Origin: DATBAK01 sp036787815
GTDB taxonomy: Bacteria; Actinomycetota; Acidimicrobiia; IMCC26256; PALSA-610
Reading direction: 5' to 3'
NCBI GenBank assembly: GCA_036787815.1
Contig: DAIQOP010000145.1
Location: 1 to 9,298, forward strand
DNA length: 9,298 bases
Shown one piece after another: positions 1-6,639 of this stretch. The notes under the pieces are model-generated. The model worked only from the letters and a program-made list of their open reading frames with translations, was not told the origin of the DNA and searched no databases. The position numbers and the translations under genes were made by a program. Within the stretch, counting starts at the first letter, position 1. The number at the start of each line of letters is the position of its first letter.

Positions 1-1
1 G

Positions 2-1180
2 CTGCTCGGTGCGGTCGCGGTCGCGATGCGTTTCGGCGGGATTCCTGCTCCGGGACCGCACTCGGCGCTCGTGACTCGGGTGGCCGCGAGCCTCGTGCCC
101 GCCGCCGCGCTCGGCGTGGGCCTCGCCGTGTGGACCGCGGTCGGCCGCCGCCGCTGTCGCGACCTCCTCGCCGCGGTGCTCGTCGGCACGCTCGTCACCG
201 AGGCGCTCTACGGGTTGCCGGGTCTGGGCTCGTTGCTCGCCGAATCGGCAGCGAGCGGCGATGTGCTGATGGTACGGGGCGCGTTGCTCGTGCTGTCGGC
301 CGTTGCGGTCGTCGCCGGGGCCGTATTGCTGCCGATCACCACGACCGCCCGCGATCTGAGCCGTGGCCCGTCGACCCGCCGCCGAGCGGCCGGTGGCACC
401 GCGGCGGCGCTCTGGGTCGTCGCGGTGGTGGGGGCGACCATCGCCCGCCTGCGCCTCGGGCTCGCGCCCGCCGCGCGCCTCGGCTCGGAGGTCGGCGCGG
501 GCGTGTCGACGCAACATCCGCTCGGTACCGACGCGCTCGGCCGCGACGTGCTCGCCCGGGTGTTGGCGACGGCGCGTGGATCACTGCTCCTCGTCGTCGC
601 CGCGATGATCATCGCGATGCTCGTCGGTACCGTCGCCGGGGTCGTCCTCGGATTCGTCGGCGGCCGTCTGGAGAGGCTCGCGCTGGGGGCGCTCGGCGGT
701 TGGGCCGCGTTCCCCGGTGAGCTCGTCGCGCTGCTCCTCCTCGCCTTCAACGGGCGCGACGGTCGGAGGGCTGCGATCGCGCTGTCGGCCGTCGCAATAC
801 CGGCGATCGCGTTCGGCGCGCAACGCCGGACGCTCGACGCGCTGAGGCGGTCGGAGGGCCGTTCGGACCTGAAGTCGGGTGCCTGGCTGCGCAACGTCGG
901 GTTGCGGGCCACGGCCGGGGTGTGGCGGGCGACGCTCGCGACCATGTTCGTCGGCGCGTCGCGCGTGTTGGTCGTCGAGTTGGTCGCCGGCTTCCTCGGC
1001 TTCGGTCCGGCGGCCACGCAGACGTGGAGTCGCGAGATCGCGACGCAGTTCGCCTTCGTGTCGCGGGCGCCGTTGGCGGTCCTCGCGCCGACCGCGGTCG
1101 TGCTGGCAACCGCCACCGCGTGCGCGGGCCTCGGCAACGCGATCCGCCCGGCCCGAGTCGGGTTGCGCGACGACGCGTAG
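2..1180 (+). CDS. ABC transporter permease, DppB-DppC-like fusion (5' end outside window)
   Basis: Membrane permease of the peptide/nickel (Dpp/Opp) ABC importer class, which would form the channel for a small-molecule substrate. The frame is open to the left edge (LLGAVAVA precedes the first ATG at 26), so the gene probably starts upstream. Numbering from that ATG, residues 55-90 (TEALYGLPGLGSLL and what follows) match the C-terminal part of DppB-type permeases. Residues 164-215 (HPLGTDALGRDVLARVL, then a hydrophobic stretch and GFVGGRLERL) match the N-terminal part of DppC-type permeases, and residues 318-327 (ELVAGFLGFG) match the DppC segment EAxLSFLGLG. Two permease types in one frame imply a fusion. 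The cytoplasmic EAA loop expected around residues 270-300 is poorly conserved. The stop lies 3 nt from the stop of the convergent dehydrogenase gene. No ATPase or binding protein is in view. The family call is firm; the substrate is unknown. Confidence 0.8.
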   Translation: MLGAVAVAMRFGGIPAPGPHSALVTRVAASLVPAAALGVGLAVWTAVGRRRCRDLLAAVLVGTLVTEALYGLPGLGSLLAESAASGDVLMVRGALLVLSAVAVVAGAVLLPITTTARDLSRGPSTRRRAAGGTAAALWVVAVVGATIARLRLGLAPAARLGSEVGAGVSTQHPLGTDALGRDVLARVLATARGSLLLVVAAMIIAMLVGTVAGVVLGFVGGRLERLALGALGGWAAFPGELVALLLLAFNGRDGRRAAIALSAVAIPAIAFGAQRRTLDALRRSEGRSDLKSGAWLRNVGLRATAGVWRATLATMFVGASRVLVVELVAGFLGFGPAATQTWSREIATQFAFVSRAPLAVLAPTAVVLATATACAGLGNAIRPARVGLRDDA

Positions 1181-1183
1181 GCG

Positions 1184-2347
1184 TCAGGCGCGCGGCATCC
1201 CGAGGATGCGCTGCGCCAGGATGTTCTTGTTCACCTGCGTGGTGCCCCCGGCGATCGTGAGCGCCCGGGAGTACACGCGATCGCGCGCCCACGATCCACT
1301 GAGCGCGTCGGGTCCGAGCACGTCGGAGGCGACCTCGGTGAGGTGCTGCTCGGCTTCGCTCCACACGAGCTTGGCGATGCTGCCTTCGGGGCCCATCGCG
1401 CGCCCGTGGAGCTCGGCAGAGATGGCCCGGTCGGAGATGAGCTTGAGCAACTCGGCCTCGAGGTAGACGCGCGCGAGCTTCTGGCGGATCACCGGGTCGG
1501 CGGCCGCGCTCGCGTTGTTGCGGCCCGGCGTGTCGCGAGCCAGCTCGAGGAGCCGCCCGACCTTGGCGCGCAGGCCCATGTGCAGCTTCGCAACGGTGCC
1601 GCGTTCGTACGCGAGGGTCGTCATCGCCACCCGCCAGCCCTCGTTCACCGGCCCAAGCGTCTGATCCACGGGGACGCGCACATCGGTGAAGAAGATCTCG
1701 TTGAACTCGACCTCACCGGTGATGGTGACGAGGGGCCGCACCTCCACGCCGGGCAGTGTCATGTCGACGAGGAGGCAGCTGATGCCCTTGTGCTTCGGCG
1801 CGTCGGGGTCGGTGCGCACGAGCAGCTCGCACCAGTTGGCCATGTGGCCGAGCGTGTTCCACGTCTTCTGGCCGTTGACGATCCAGCATTCGCCGTCGCG
1901 CACCGCAGTGGTGCGGAGCGACGCGAGATCCGACCCCGCGTTCGGCTCTGAGAAGCCCTGGCACCAGATGTCGTCGCCGCGCAGCATGCGGGGGAGCAGC
2001 TCGCGCTTCTGGGCTTCCGAGCCGTGCTCGATGATCGCCGGCGCGATGTTCGAGAGGCCGAGCGGATTCAGCGTCCCCGGTGCGCCGGCGCGGTGCATCT
2101 CCTCGGCGAACACCACCTGCTCCATGAGCCCCGCGCCGCGGCCGCCCCACTCTTCGGGCCAGGCGATCGCGGCGTAGCGGGCGTCGGCGAGGATGCCGTT
2201 CCACCGGCGCAGCTGGGCGATGCCTTCGGGTCCGAGCTCCATCGACCAACCGGCACCGGCGCGGATCTCGTCCGTGAGATGCTTGTCGAGCCAGGCGCGG
2301 AACTCCTGACGGAAGGCCTCGGCCTCCGGCGGATACGTGAAGTCCAC
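1184..2347 (-). CDS. Acyl-CoA dehydrogenase (FadE-like flavoprotein)
   Basis: FAD-dependent enzyme that introduces an alpha,beta double bond into an acyl-CoA, passing electrons to electron-transfer flavoprotein; cytoplasmic. The 387-residue protein has normal family length. Visible are the N-terminal helical domain (residues 1-125, with PEEWGGRGAG), the beta-domain flavin/substrate motif GFSEPNAGSDLASL near 131, NGQKTWNT near 158, and the C-terminal helical domain ending IAGGTTQVNKNILAQRILG. The position before GT that carries the catalytic glutamate in medium-chain enzymes is Gly367. Glu248 in LAYERG lies where isovaleryl-CoA and long-chain dehydrogenases carry theirs, so it is the likely base. 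The start is GTG, chosen because GAGGAG lies 5 nt upstream and the N-terminus (MDFTYPPEAEAFRQEFR) aligns with the family. A 22-bp palindrome upstream suggests repressor control. Chain length and steroid versus fatty-acid specificity cannot be told; some actinobacterial homologues work as heteromeric pairs, but no partner is present here. Confidence 0.93.
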   Translation of the reverse strand: MDFTYPPEAEAFRQEFRAWLDKHLTDEIRAGAGWSMELGPEGIAQLRRWNGILADARYAAIAWPEEWGGRGAGLMEQVVFAEEMHRAGAPGTLNPLGLSNIAPAIIEHGSEAQKRELLPRMLRGDDIWCQGFSEPNAGSDLASLRTTAVRDGECWIVNGQKTWNTLGHMANWCELLVRTDPDAPKHKGISCLLVDMTLPGVEVRPLVTITGEVEFNEIFFTDVRVPVDQTLGPVNEGWRVAMTTLAYERGTVAKLHMGLRAKVGRLLELARDTPGRNNASAAADPVIRQKLARVYLEAELLKLISDRAISAELHGRAMGPEGSIAKLVWSEAEQHLTEVASDVLGPDALSGSWARDRVYSRALTIAGGTTQVNKNILAQRILGMPRA

Positions 2348-2352
2348 GCGCG

Positions 2353-2358
2353 CTCCTC
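2353..2358 (-). promoter_or_regulatory. Ribosome binding site of the acyl-CoA dehydrogenase gene
   Basis: Reads GAGGAG on the minus strand, 5 nt before the GTG codon at 2347. It supports that GTG as the start, since no ATG is available nearby. Confidence 0.7.
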
Positions 2359-2370
2359 AGACGATCCGCA

Positions 2371-2392
2371 AGACTGACACCGGTGTCAGTCT
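2371..2392. promoter_or_regulatory. Perfect 22-bp palindrome, likely operator for the acyl-CoA dehydrogenase gene
   Basis: Each half reads AGACTGACACC, and the two halves are exact reverse complements with no spacer. Symmetry stops at the flanking A/A pair. It lies 24-45 nt upstream of the dehydrogenase GTG and about 40 nt upstream of the divergent glycosyltransferase start. A TAGACT hexamer on the minus strand (2388-2393) that could act as a -10 overlaps its edge, so a bound protein would block transcription. Fatty-acid and steroid catabolic genes in actinobacteria are commonly controlled by TetR- or GntR-family repressors at short perfect dyads. Which regulator binds here is not shown, and this sequence differs from the ATTGG dyads upstream of the TetR gene in this window. 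Confidence 0.7.
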
Positions 2393-2420
2393 AGGGCGTG
2401 GCCCGAGCGGCCTCAGTCGC

Positions 2421-2424
2421 GAGG
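2421..2424 (+). promoter_or_regulatory. Ribosome binding site deciding the glycosyltransferase start
   Basis: GAGG at this position is 7 nt before the in-frame GTG at 2432, a normal spacing. It is only 1 nt from the in-frame TTG at 2426, which therefore looks unusable. ATG at 2444 is a further in-frame option with no better site. Confidence 0.4.
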
Positions 2425-2431
2425 ATTGCGG

Positions 2432-3700
2432 GTGTCTCGTTCGATGGTGACTCGGATTCGGCGGTCGTTGGTACTCGCGGGAATCGGCTGTCTCGCCCTG
2501 GCGCTGCGCTGCTGTTATGTGTGGCGGACTCGGAATCTGCCGGACTACGGGTTCGATTCGCGGACGTATTTCAGCCTGGCGCGTTCGCTCGTCACCGATC
2601 ACCGGTACGTGTCTCCGTACTATCCGGGCCGACCGCGAACCGCGCTGTTCCCTCCCGGTCTGCCGGTTGTCCTCGCCGGCCTGCGGCTCGGGGGCGTCAC
2701 GACGTACCGACACGCGGCATACGCACTCTCGCTCATCGGTGCGATGAGCGCGGTCACCATCTCGCTCATCGGTCGCCGACTCTATGGCTGGAGGGTCGGT
2801 GCGACGGCGGGAGTTCTCGCAGCGTGCTACCCGATGTTCATCCTTGCCGACGGGGCGGTGATGAGCGAGGGAGTGTTCTTGCTGCTCGTGTGCACGACGC
2901 TCTGGCTCTGCCTGCGCGCGGAATCGTCGGACGGTCTGTGGCGCTGGGTCGTTGTGGGCGTCCCGATCGGCGCGGCCGCATTGACGCGCGGTGAGGGCCT
3001 CTTGCTGTGGCCGTTCGTGGCCATTCTCGCCGCCGTTCTGCGAGGCGGTCGATCCCGCGACATCGTGCTCCGGTCGGCGCTCGCGGGGCTCGTGCCCGTC
3101 GTGCTCGTCGCGGCGTGGGTGGTTCGCAATCAGATCGAGGTCGGCTACCCGGTCCCGATCGGGGTGAGCTCCTGGACGGTCGTCGGTGGCGCGAACTGCC
3201 AGAGCACCTACTACGGAGCGCTGCTCGGGAGCTGGGACGCAGAGTGTCTGCACCTGGCCGACCGACGGGCTCTCGGCGAGGTTCGGGGCGGCATCGCAAC
3301 CCGGAACGAAGGTGAGAGCTACGCCCGCGCGCACCTCTCGCGACTCCCGATCGTGCTCGCGGCGCGAGAGGGTCGCACGTTCGGCTTGTATCGGCCGTGG
3401 CGCGAGCTTCACGCCGAAGCCCTCGCCGAGAGCCGCGACTACACCGTCTCCACGTGGGGCTATTGCGTGTACCTCGCGCTCGTGCCCTTGGCCGCCATGG
3501 GTGGATGGCACACCGGGCGTCAGCTCGGACGGCGGACCGTGATGCTGCTCTGCGGACCGATCGCCATGGTCTTCGTGACGAGCCTCATCGGTTACGGCAA
3601 CCAACGGTTCCGCATCGCCGCGGAGCCAACACTCGTGCTGTTCGCTGCGGTCGCACTGGTACGCCTCGGGCAGAGGGCTCGACGCGGTGACCCGACGTAG
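2432..3700 (+). CDS. Polytopic membrane glycosyltransferase, GT-C fold (GT39/ArnT-like)
   Basis: Predicted integral membrane sugar transferase that would use a polyprenyl-phosphate sugar donor outside the membrane; acceptor unknown. Numbering from the GTG start (422 aa), a first membrane helix (about 12-31) is followed by an external loop with YGFDSRTYFSLA (Asp42), where GT-C enzymes carry their catalytic acidic residue. Next comes RTALFPPGLPVVLA, the usual proline-rich re-entry motif, then hydrophobic helices near 95-115, 122-160, 171-203, 215-232, 343-358, 370-386 and 396-411. ALTRGEGLLLWP is the common family signature after the fifth or so helix. The external segment GGANCQSTYYGALLGSWDAEC resembles actinobacterial members known to me, and its two cysteines could pair. 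GTG at 2432 was chosen over TTG at 2426 because GAGG lies 7 nt upstream. It is a single gene between oppositely oriented neighbours, with no cell-envelope cluster visible. Confidence 0.78.
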   Translation: MSRSMVTRIRRSLVLAGIGCLALALRCCYVWRTRNLPDYGFDSRTYFSLARSLVTDHRYVSPYYPGRPRTALFPPGLPVVLAGLRLGGVTTYRHAAYALSLIGAMSAVTISLIGRRLYGWRVGATAGVLAACYPMFILADGAVMSEGVFLLLVCTTLWLCLRAESSDGLWRWVVVGVPIGAAALTRGEGLLLWPFVAILAAVLRGGRSRDIVLRSALAGLVPVVLVAAWVVRNQIEVGYPVPIGVSSWTVVGGANCQSTYYGALLGSWDAECLHLADRRALGEVRGGIATRNEGESYARAHLSRLPIVLAAREGRTFGLYRPWRELHAEALAESRDYTVSTWGYCVYLALVPLAAMGGWHTGRQLGRRTVMLLCGPIAMVFVTSLIGYGNQRFRIAAEPTLVLFAAVALVRLGQRARRGDPT

Positions 3701-3726
3701 GCCGGCAGCTCAGAGCGGTGGTGCCG

Positions 3727-4629
3727 TCAGTCACTGAGTCCGCCCTTGGCGAGCTGGGCCTCGACCTCGGCTTGGCGGGCGACGTTCTCGTCGTGCAGCT
3801 CTGCGGTCGTGCGGACGTGCCCGTCGACCTTGAGCTCGCCCATCACGTGCACCTCGCCGAGGGTCTCCTGCATGTAGCTCGGGCCGTCGGCGGTCGGGAT
3901 GAACCAACCGGTCGGGCACATGGTGAGCACCTCGACGAACGAGAAGCCCTCACCGCGGATCTGCGTCTCGAACGCGCGCCGGAACATCTTCTTCGTGCGC
4001 GCGACGGCACCCGCGTTGTGCACCGAACCGCGCGCGACGTACGCCGCGCCCTGAAGGCGCGAGATCAGGTCGCCGATGAGGATCGGGTAACCGTGGTATT
4101 CGGCGTCGCGACCGTCGAGCGAGCTCTTCGTGCGCTGGCCGATCACGCTCGTCGCGGTCATGTGGCCGCCGGTCTCGCCGAACACGCCGTTGTTGAGGAG
4201 GATGCACGTGACCCGCTCACCGCGCGCCGCGGTGTGCAGCACCTCTTGCAGCCCTTCGTTCACCATGTCGCCGTCGCCCTGGAGCGTGAACACGACCGAG
4301 TCGGGCAGCATGCGCTTCACCCCCGTGGCCACCGACGGTGCGCGCCCGTGCAATGCCTGCACGAGGTCGACGTCCATCGAGCTGCTGAAGCTCGTGTAGC
4401 AGCCGATTCCGGCGACGCCGATCGACCGCTGCGCGACACCCAGCTCGACGAGCGCCTCGAGGTAGCCGCGCACCGCGATCGGCTCGCCGCAACCCGGGCA
4501 CATGTGGTGCTCCTGCGTGAGGAGGAGATCGGGGAGCCGCGGCTCGACGATGCGCGCGCCGTCGGGCGCGGTCGACGTGTCGATGACGGGGCCGAGATTC
4601 ACGCTGGTGGAGCCGGCGGTCTTGCTCAC
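3727..4629 (-). CDS. 2-oxoacid:ferredoxin oxidoreductase beta subunit (TPP-binding, KorB type)
   Basis: Thiamine-pyrophosphate subunit of an enzyme that decarboxylates a 2-oxoacid, forms an acyl-CoA and reduces ferredoxin. In the 300 residues, the TPP/Mg motif begins at GDGD (118-121) and ends at NNGVFG (146-151). The cysteines Cys44 and Cys47 (CPGCGEP), Cys77 (GIGCYTS) and Cys238 (TMCPTGW) fit the four ligands of the [4Fe-4S] cluster known in KorB/PorB-type beta subunits. About 35 residues precede the usual start of the fold. Its GTG start overlaps the alpha-subunit stop by 4 nt (GTGA), with AGGAGG about 10 nt upstream, so translation is probably coupled. It is the last gene of the operon. 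Pyruvate, 2-oxoglutarate and branched-chain oxoacids are all possible substrates; the alpha subunit leans towards VorB-like. Confidence 0.93.
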   Translation of the reverse strand: MSKTAGSTSVNLGPVIDTSTAPDGARIVEPRLPDLLLTQEHHMCPGCGEPIAVRGYLEALVELGVAQRSIGVAGIGCYTSFSSSMDVDLVQALHGRAPSVATGVKRMLPDSVVFTLQGDGDMVNEGLQEVLHTAARGERVTCILLNNGVFGETGGHMTATSVIGQRTKSSLDGRDAEYHGYPILIGDLISRLQGAAYVARGSVHNAGAVARTKKMFRRAFETQIRGEGFSFVEVLTMCPTGWFIPTADGPSYMQETLGEVHVMGELKVDGHVRTTAELHDENVARQAEVEAQLAKGGLSD

Positions 4630-5786
4630 GGTGTGGGCTCCTCCTGGTGCGGTGCGAGCTCGTAGCGGAAGACGTCGGTTCCGGGGATCACGCCCAGCGG
4701 TGCGCCCGTGTGCAGGGCGAGGATGCGCTCCTCGATCACGTCGACGTCGAGCAGCCGACCGACGCCGAACCCCGAACCGTCGGTCGAGACCCCGCCGATG
4801 AACTCGACCGGCGCCTGACCGGCCGCGCCGATGCGCACGTCGTCGATCATCTGGCCGGCGGAGAGCTCGAACGATCCGATCATCCGCGCGTTCGCAGCCG
4901 CTTCACGCACGGTGTCGTACGGGAACGGCCACAGCGTGACGGGCCGCACCATGCCGATGCGGTGCCCGGCTTCGCGGAGCCGCCCGATCGCGTAGCGCAC
5001 GAACTTCGAGGGCGTGCCGAACGCGACGATCACGGTCTCGGCGTCGTCGAGGTACGCGGTCTCGACGCGCACCTCGCGTTCCATGTACGGGATCTTGCTG
5101 GCCGCGTACTGCGCGCGGCCCTCCTGCCCGAACACCCGTTGGCCGTGCTTCGAGACTCCGAGCGGCGTGACCCCGCGCGACTCGCCCGAACCGGTGGCCG
5201 AACCGTCGACGGCCCAGTCTTTCGGTGGCAACGGGGGATAGGGCACGGGCTCGACCGCGACGGCTTCCTGCGTGTGCGCAAGGAGGTAGTCGCCGTAGAT
5301 CAGCACCGGGTTGCGCCACTTGTCGGCCAGGTGGAACGCGAGCTGCACGAGCGCGACGCCTTCGGTGATGTCGTGCGGCGCCAGGACGATGTGGCGGTAG
5401 TCGCCGTGCCCTCCACCGCGCGTCGCCTGGTAGTAGTCCTGCTGGCCGCGCGCCATGTTGAAGATCACCAACGGGAGCTCGGCCAGCGTGATCTCGGAGA
5501 ACGACTCCTGCATGAGCGACAGACCCTGGCCCGTCGACCCGGTCGCGGCCCGGGCGCCCGTCGCCAGCGCACCCCAGGCCATGCCGACGGCCTCGAGCTC
5601 GGATTCGGCGTTCACGCACGCGCCGCCGACGTCGGGCAGCAGGCGCGCGAAGTGCTCGAGCACCTCGGTGAACGGGGTCATCGGGTAGCCGGCGAAGAAG
5701 CGGCAACCCGCGGCGATCGACGCGCGCACCAGCGCTTCCGAACCCTCCATCAACACGCGTTCGTGTTGCTGCGTCACGGTTGTCAT
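4626..5786 (-). CDS. 2-oxoacid:ferredoxin oxidoreductase alpha subunit (VorB/KorA type)
   Basis: Alpha subunit pairing with the beta subunit encoded next. The 386 residues show the pyrimidine-binding domain, with AAGCRFFAGYPMTPFTEVLE (24-43), the acidic segment ESELEAVGMAWGALATGARA (61-80) and TGSTGQGLSLMQE (82-94). GGGHGDYRHIVLAP follows at 124-137 and LADKWRNPVLIYGDYLLAH at 153-171. The transketolase-C-like domain begins near 250 and includes VRPVTLWPFPYDTVREAA (280-297). The overall pattern is closest to 2-oxoisovalerate (VorB) alpha subunits. At residues 113-117 the loop reads RGQQD, whereas VorB proteins I know carry about ten more residues there (GPGLG-type). ATG at 5786 was chosen because GAGGAG lies 5 nt upstream and the codon overlaps the ferredoxin stop (ATGA). 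The frame stays open further upstream, but that part lies across the ferredoxin gene and is not coding. Confidence 0.93.
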   Translation of the reverse strand: MTTVTQQHERVLMEGSEALVRASIAAGCRFFAGYPMTPFTEVLEHFARLLPDVGGACVNAESELEAVGMAWGALATGARAATGSTGQGLSLMQESFSEITLAELPLVIFNMARGQQDYYQATRGGGHGDYRHIVLAPHDITEGVALVQLAFHLADKWRNPVLIYGDYLLAHTQEAVAVEPVPYPPLPPKDWAVDGSATGSGESRGVTPLGVSKHGQRVFGQEGRAQYAASKIPYMEREVRVETAYLDDAETVIVAFGTPSKFVRYAIGRLREAGHRIGMVRPVTLWPFPYDTVREAAANARMIGSFELSAGQMIDDVRIGAAGQAPVEFIGGVSTDGSGFGVGRLLDVDVIEERILALHTGAPLGVIPGTDVFRYELAPHQEEPTP

Positions 5787-6043
5787 GCCGGCTCCTCGAT
5801 CTCGTGGAGCACCGGTTCGGCGAAGCGGAAGACCTCGAACACGAAGTCGGGGCACACGAGCAGGCATGCCGCGCATCCAGTGCAGCCGGCGTGCAGCTCG
5901 GGCCAATGGAAGCCCATGCGGTTCACCGCTTCCGACATCGTGAGCACCGCCGGCGGACACGCAGGGATACAGAGCTCGCAGCCCTTGCACGTCTCGACGT
6001 CGATGGTCACGGTGCCGCGCGACTTGACGGTGATCGTCGACAA
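5783..6043 (-). CDS. Ferredoxin-type delta subunit, two [4Fe-4S] clusters
   Basis: Small iron-sulfur protein of 86 residues that would carry electrons between the oxidoreductase core and external ferredoxin. Two complete CxxCxxCxxxCP motifs are visible: Cys19, 22, 25, 29 and Cys54, 57, 60, 64. The segment between them (VNRMGFHWPELHAG) matches the delta subunits of Por/Kor enzymes. The start is TTG at 6041-6043, chosen because GAGGAG lies 7 nt upstream and no ATG or GTG with a comparable site precedes the first cysteine motif. It follows the gamma subunit by 11 nt, its ribosome binding site sits on the gamma stop codon, and its own stop overlaps the alpha start by 4 nt. This placement makes it a dedicated subunit rather than a free ferredoxin. 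Confidence 0.92.
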   Translation of the reverse strand: MSTITVKSRGTVTIDVETCKGCELCIPACPPAVLTMSEAVNRMGFHWPELHAGCTGCAACLLVCPDFVFEVFRFAEPVLHEIEEPA

Positions 6044-6050
6044 CGGGTGT

Positions 6051-6056
6051 CTCCTC
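6051..6056 (-). promoter_or_regulatory. Ribosome binding site deciding the TTG start of the ferredoxin subunit
   Basis: GAGGAG on the minus strand, 7 nt before TTG at 6043. It overlaps the TGA stop (6055-6057) of the gamma-subunit gene, so ribosomes finishing gamma end on this site; translational coupling is likely. Confidence 0.65.
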
Positions 6057-6639
6057 AGTGGCTGATCGGGCTCGGGGCGGGCGCCCAGGCCGGGAACGCG
6101 CCGGTTTCGACCGCGGCGAGCCCGGCGCGCAGCGCCTGCTCGTTGGCTGCGATGTGTTGCGTGCGGTACGACGGGATCGACTCGCGCATCGCTTCGACGA
6201 GCGCGTGGGCACCCACGATCTCGGTGAGCCCCGCGTACGCGCCCGCCATCACCATCGAACCGCCGAGCGGGTGACCGAGCTCGGTCGCGATCCCGGTGGC
6301 ATCGATGCGGTGGACGCTGCACGGAGCGGCGATCTCGTGATTGAACGTGGGGTCGTTGACGAGGACGAGCGCGCCCGGGCGCAACCGTGGCTCGATCGGC
6401 TCCCAGAACTCGTCGTGCATCGCGATCGCCGACCAGGTGCGCGACACGAGGGGAGGGGTGAGCAGCGGCGCGTCGCCGATCACGACGGTGCCGTCGGTGT
6501 TGCCGCCGCGCATCATGCCGCCGTACAGGCCGAAGAGCATCACGTAACGACCTTCGAGCGTCGCGGCGCGTGCGAGCACCTGACCCGCGAGCTGCACGCC
6601 CTGGCCGCCGATCCCGGTGATGAGCAGCTCACGCTCCAC
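6055..6639 (-). CDS. 2-oxoacid:ferredoxin oxidoreductase gamma subunit
   Basis: Gamma subunit of the same oxidoreductase; in fused enzymes this domain joins alpha and beta and helps form the CoA site. The 194 residues begin VERELLITGIGGQGVQLAGQ, with the family glycine motif GIGGQG at 9-14. These are followed by YGGMMRGGNTDGTVVIGD (39-56), which corresponds to the usual YGpExRGG motif, and by LRPGALVLVNDPTF near 86-99. The length is normal. The GTG start at 6637-6639 has AAGGGAG 9 nt upstream and lies 11 nt inside the end of the TetR gene, so regulator and enzyme are one transcription unit. Some indolepyruvate and benzoyl-CoA-linked oxidoreductases use related gamma domains, but the separate delta ferredoxin and VorB-like alpha favour a four-subunit oxoacid enzyme. 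Confidence 0.92.
   Translation of the reverse strand: MERELLITGIGGQGVQLAGQVLARAATLEGRYVMLFGLYGGMMRGGNTDGTVVIGDAPLLTPPLVSRTWSAIAMHDEFWEPIEPRLRPGALVLVNDPTFNHEIAAPCSVHRIDATGIATELGHPLGGSMVMAGAYAGLTEIVGAHALVEAMRESIPSYRTQHIAANEQALRAGLAAVETGAFPAWAPAPSPISH

Noticed and set aside
2357..3604. Long open frame of 415 codons on the minus strand opposite the glycosyltransferase
   Set aside because: Composition is charged and repetitive (Arg, Asp, His, Glu-rich) with no recognisable motif. The opposite strand encodes a clear membrane enzyme. In high-GC DNA such antisense frames are common.
3702..3726. Possible terminator between the convergent glycosyltransferase and beta-subunit genes
   Set aside because: Only a 5-bp CGGCA/TGCCG stem with a 14-nt loop and no T-run; too weak to call.
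3727..3737. Short palindrome TCAGT-C-ACTGA
   Set aside because: It lies within the last codons and stop of the beta-subunit gene and is only 5 bp per arm; expected by chance.
3718..4665. Open frame of 315 codons on the plus strand opposite the beta subunit
   Set aside because: Shadow of the beta-subunit gene; low-complexity His, Arg, Asp and Val content typical of reversed high-GC codons.
4647..6065. Open frame of 472 codons on the plus strand opposite the alpha subunit and ferredoxin genes
   Set aside because: It mirrors the reverse strand of genes with intact motifs (TPP-fold and two ferredoxin cysteine sets) and shows no family pattern of its own.
5787..6212. Upstream in-frame extension of the alpha-subunit gene
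   Set aside because: It lies across the ferredoxin gene, whose cysteine motifs are unambiguous in another frame. The extension is Arg/Pro-rich, and a good ribosome binding site precedes the inner ATG at 5786.
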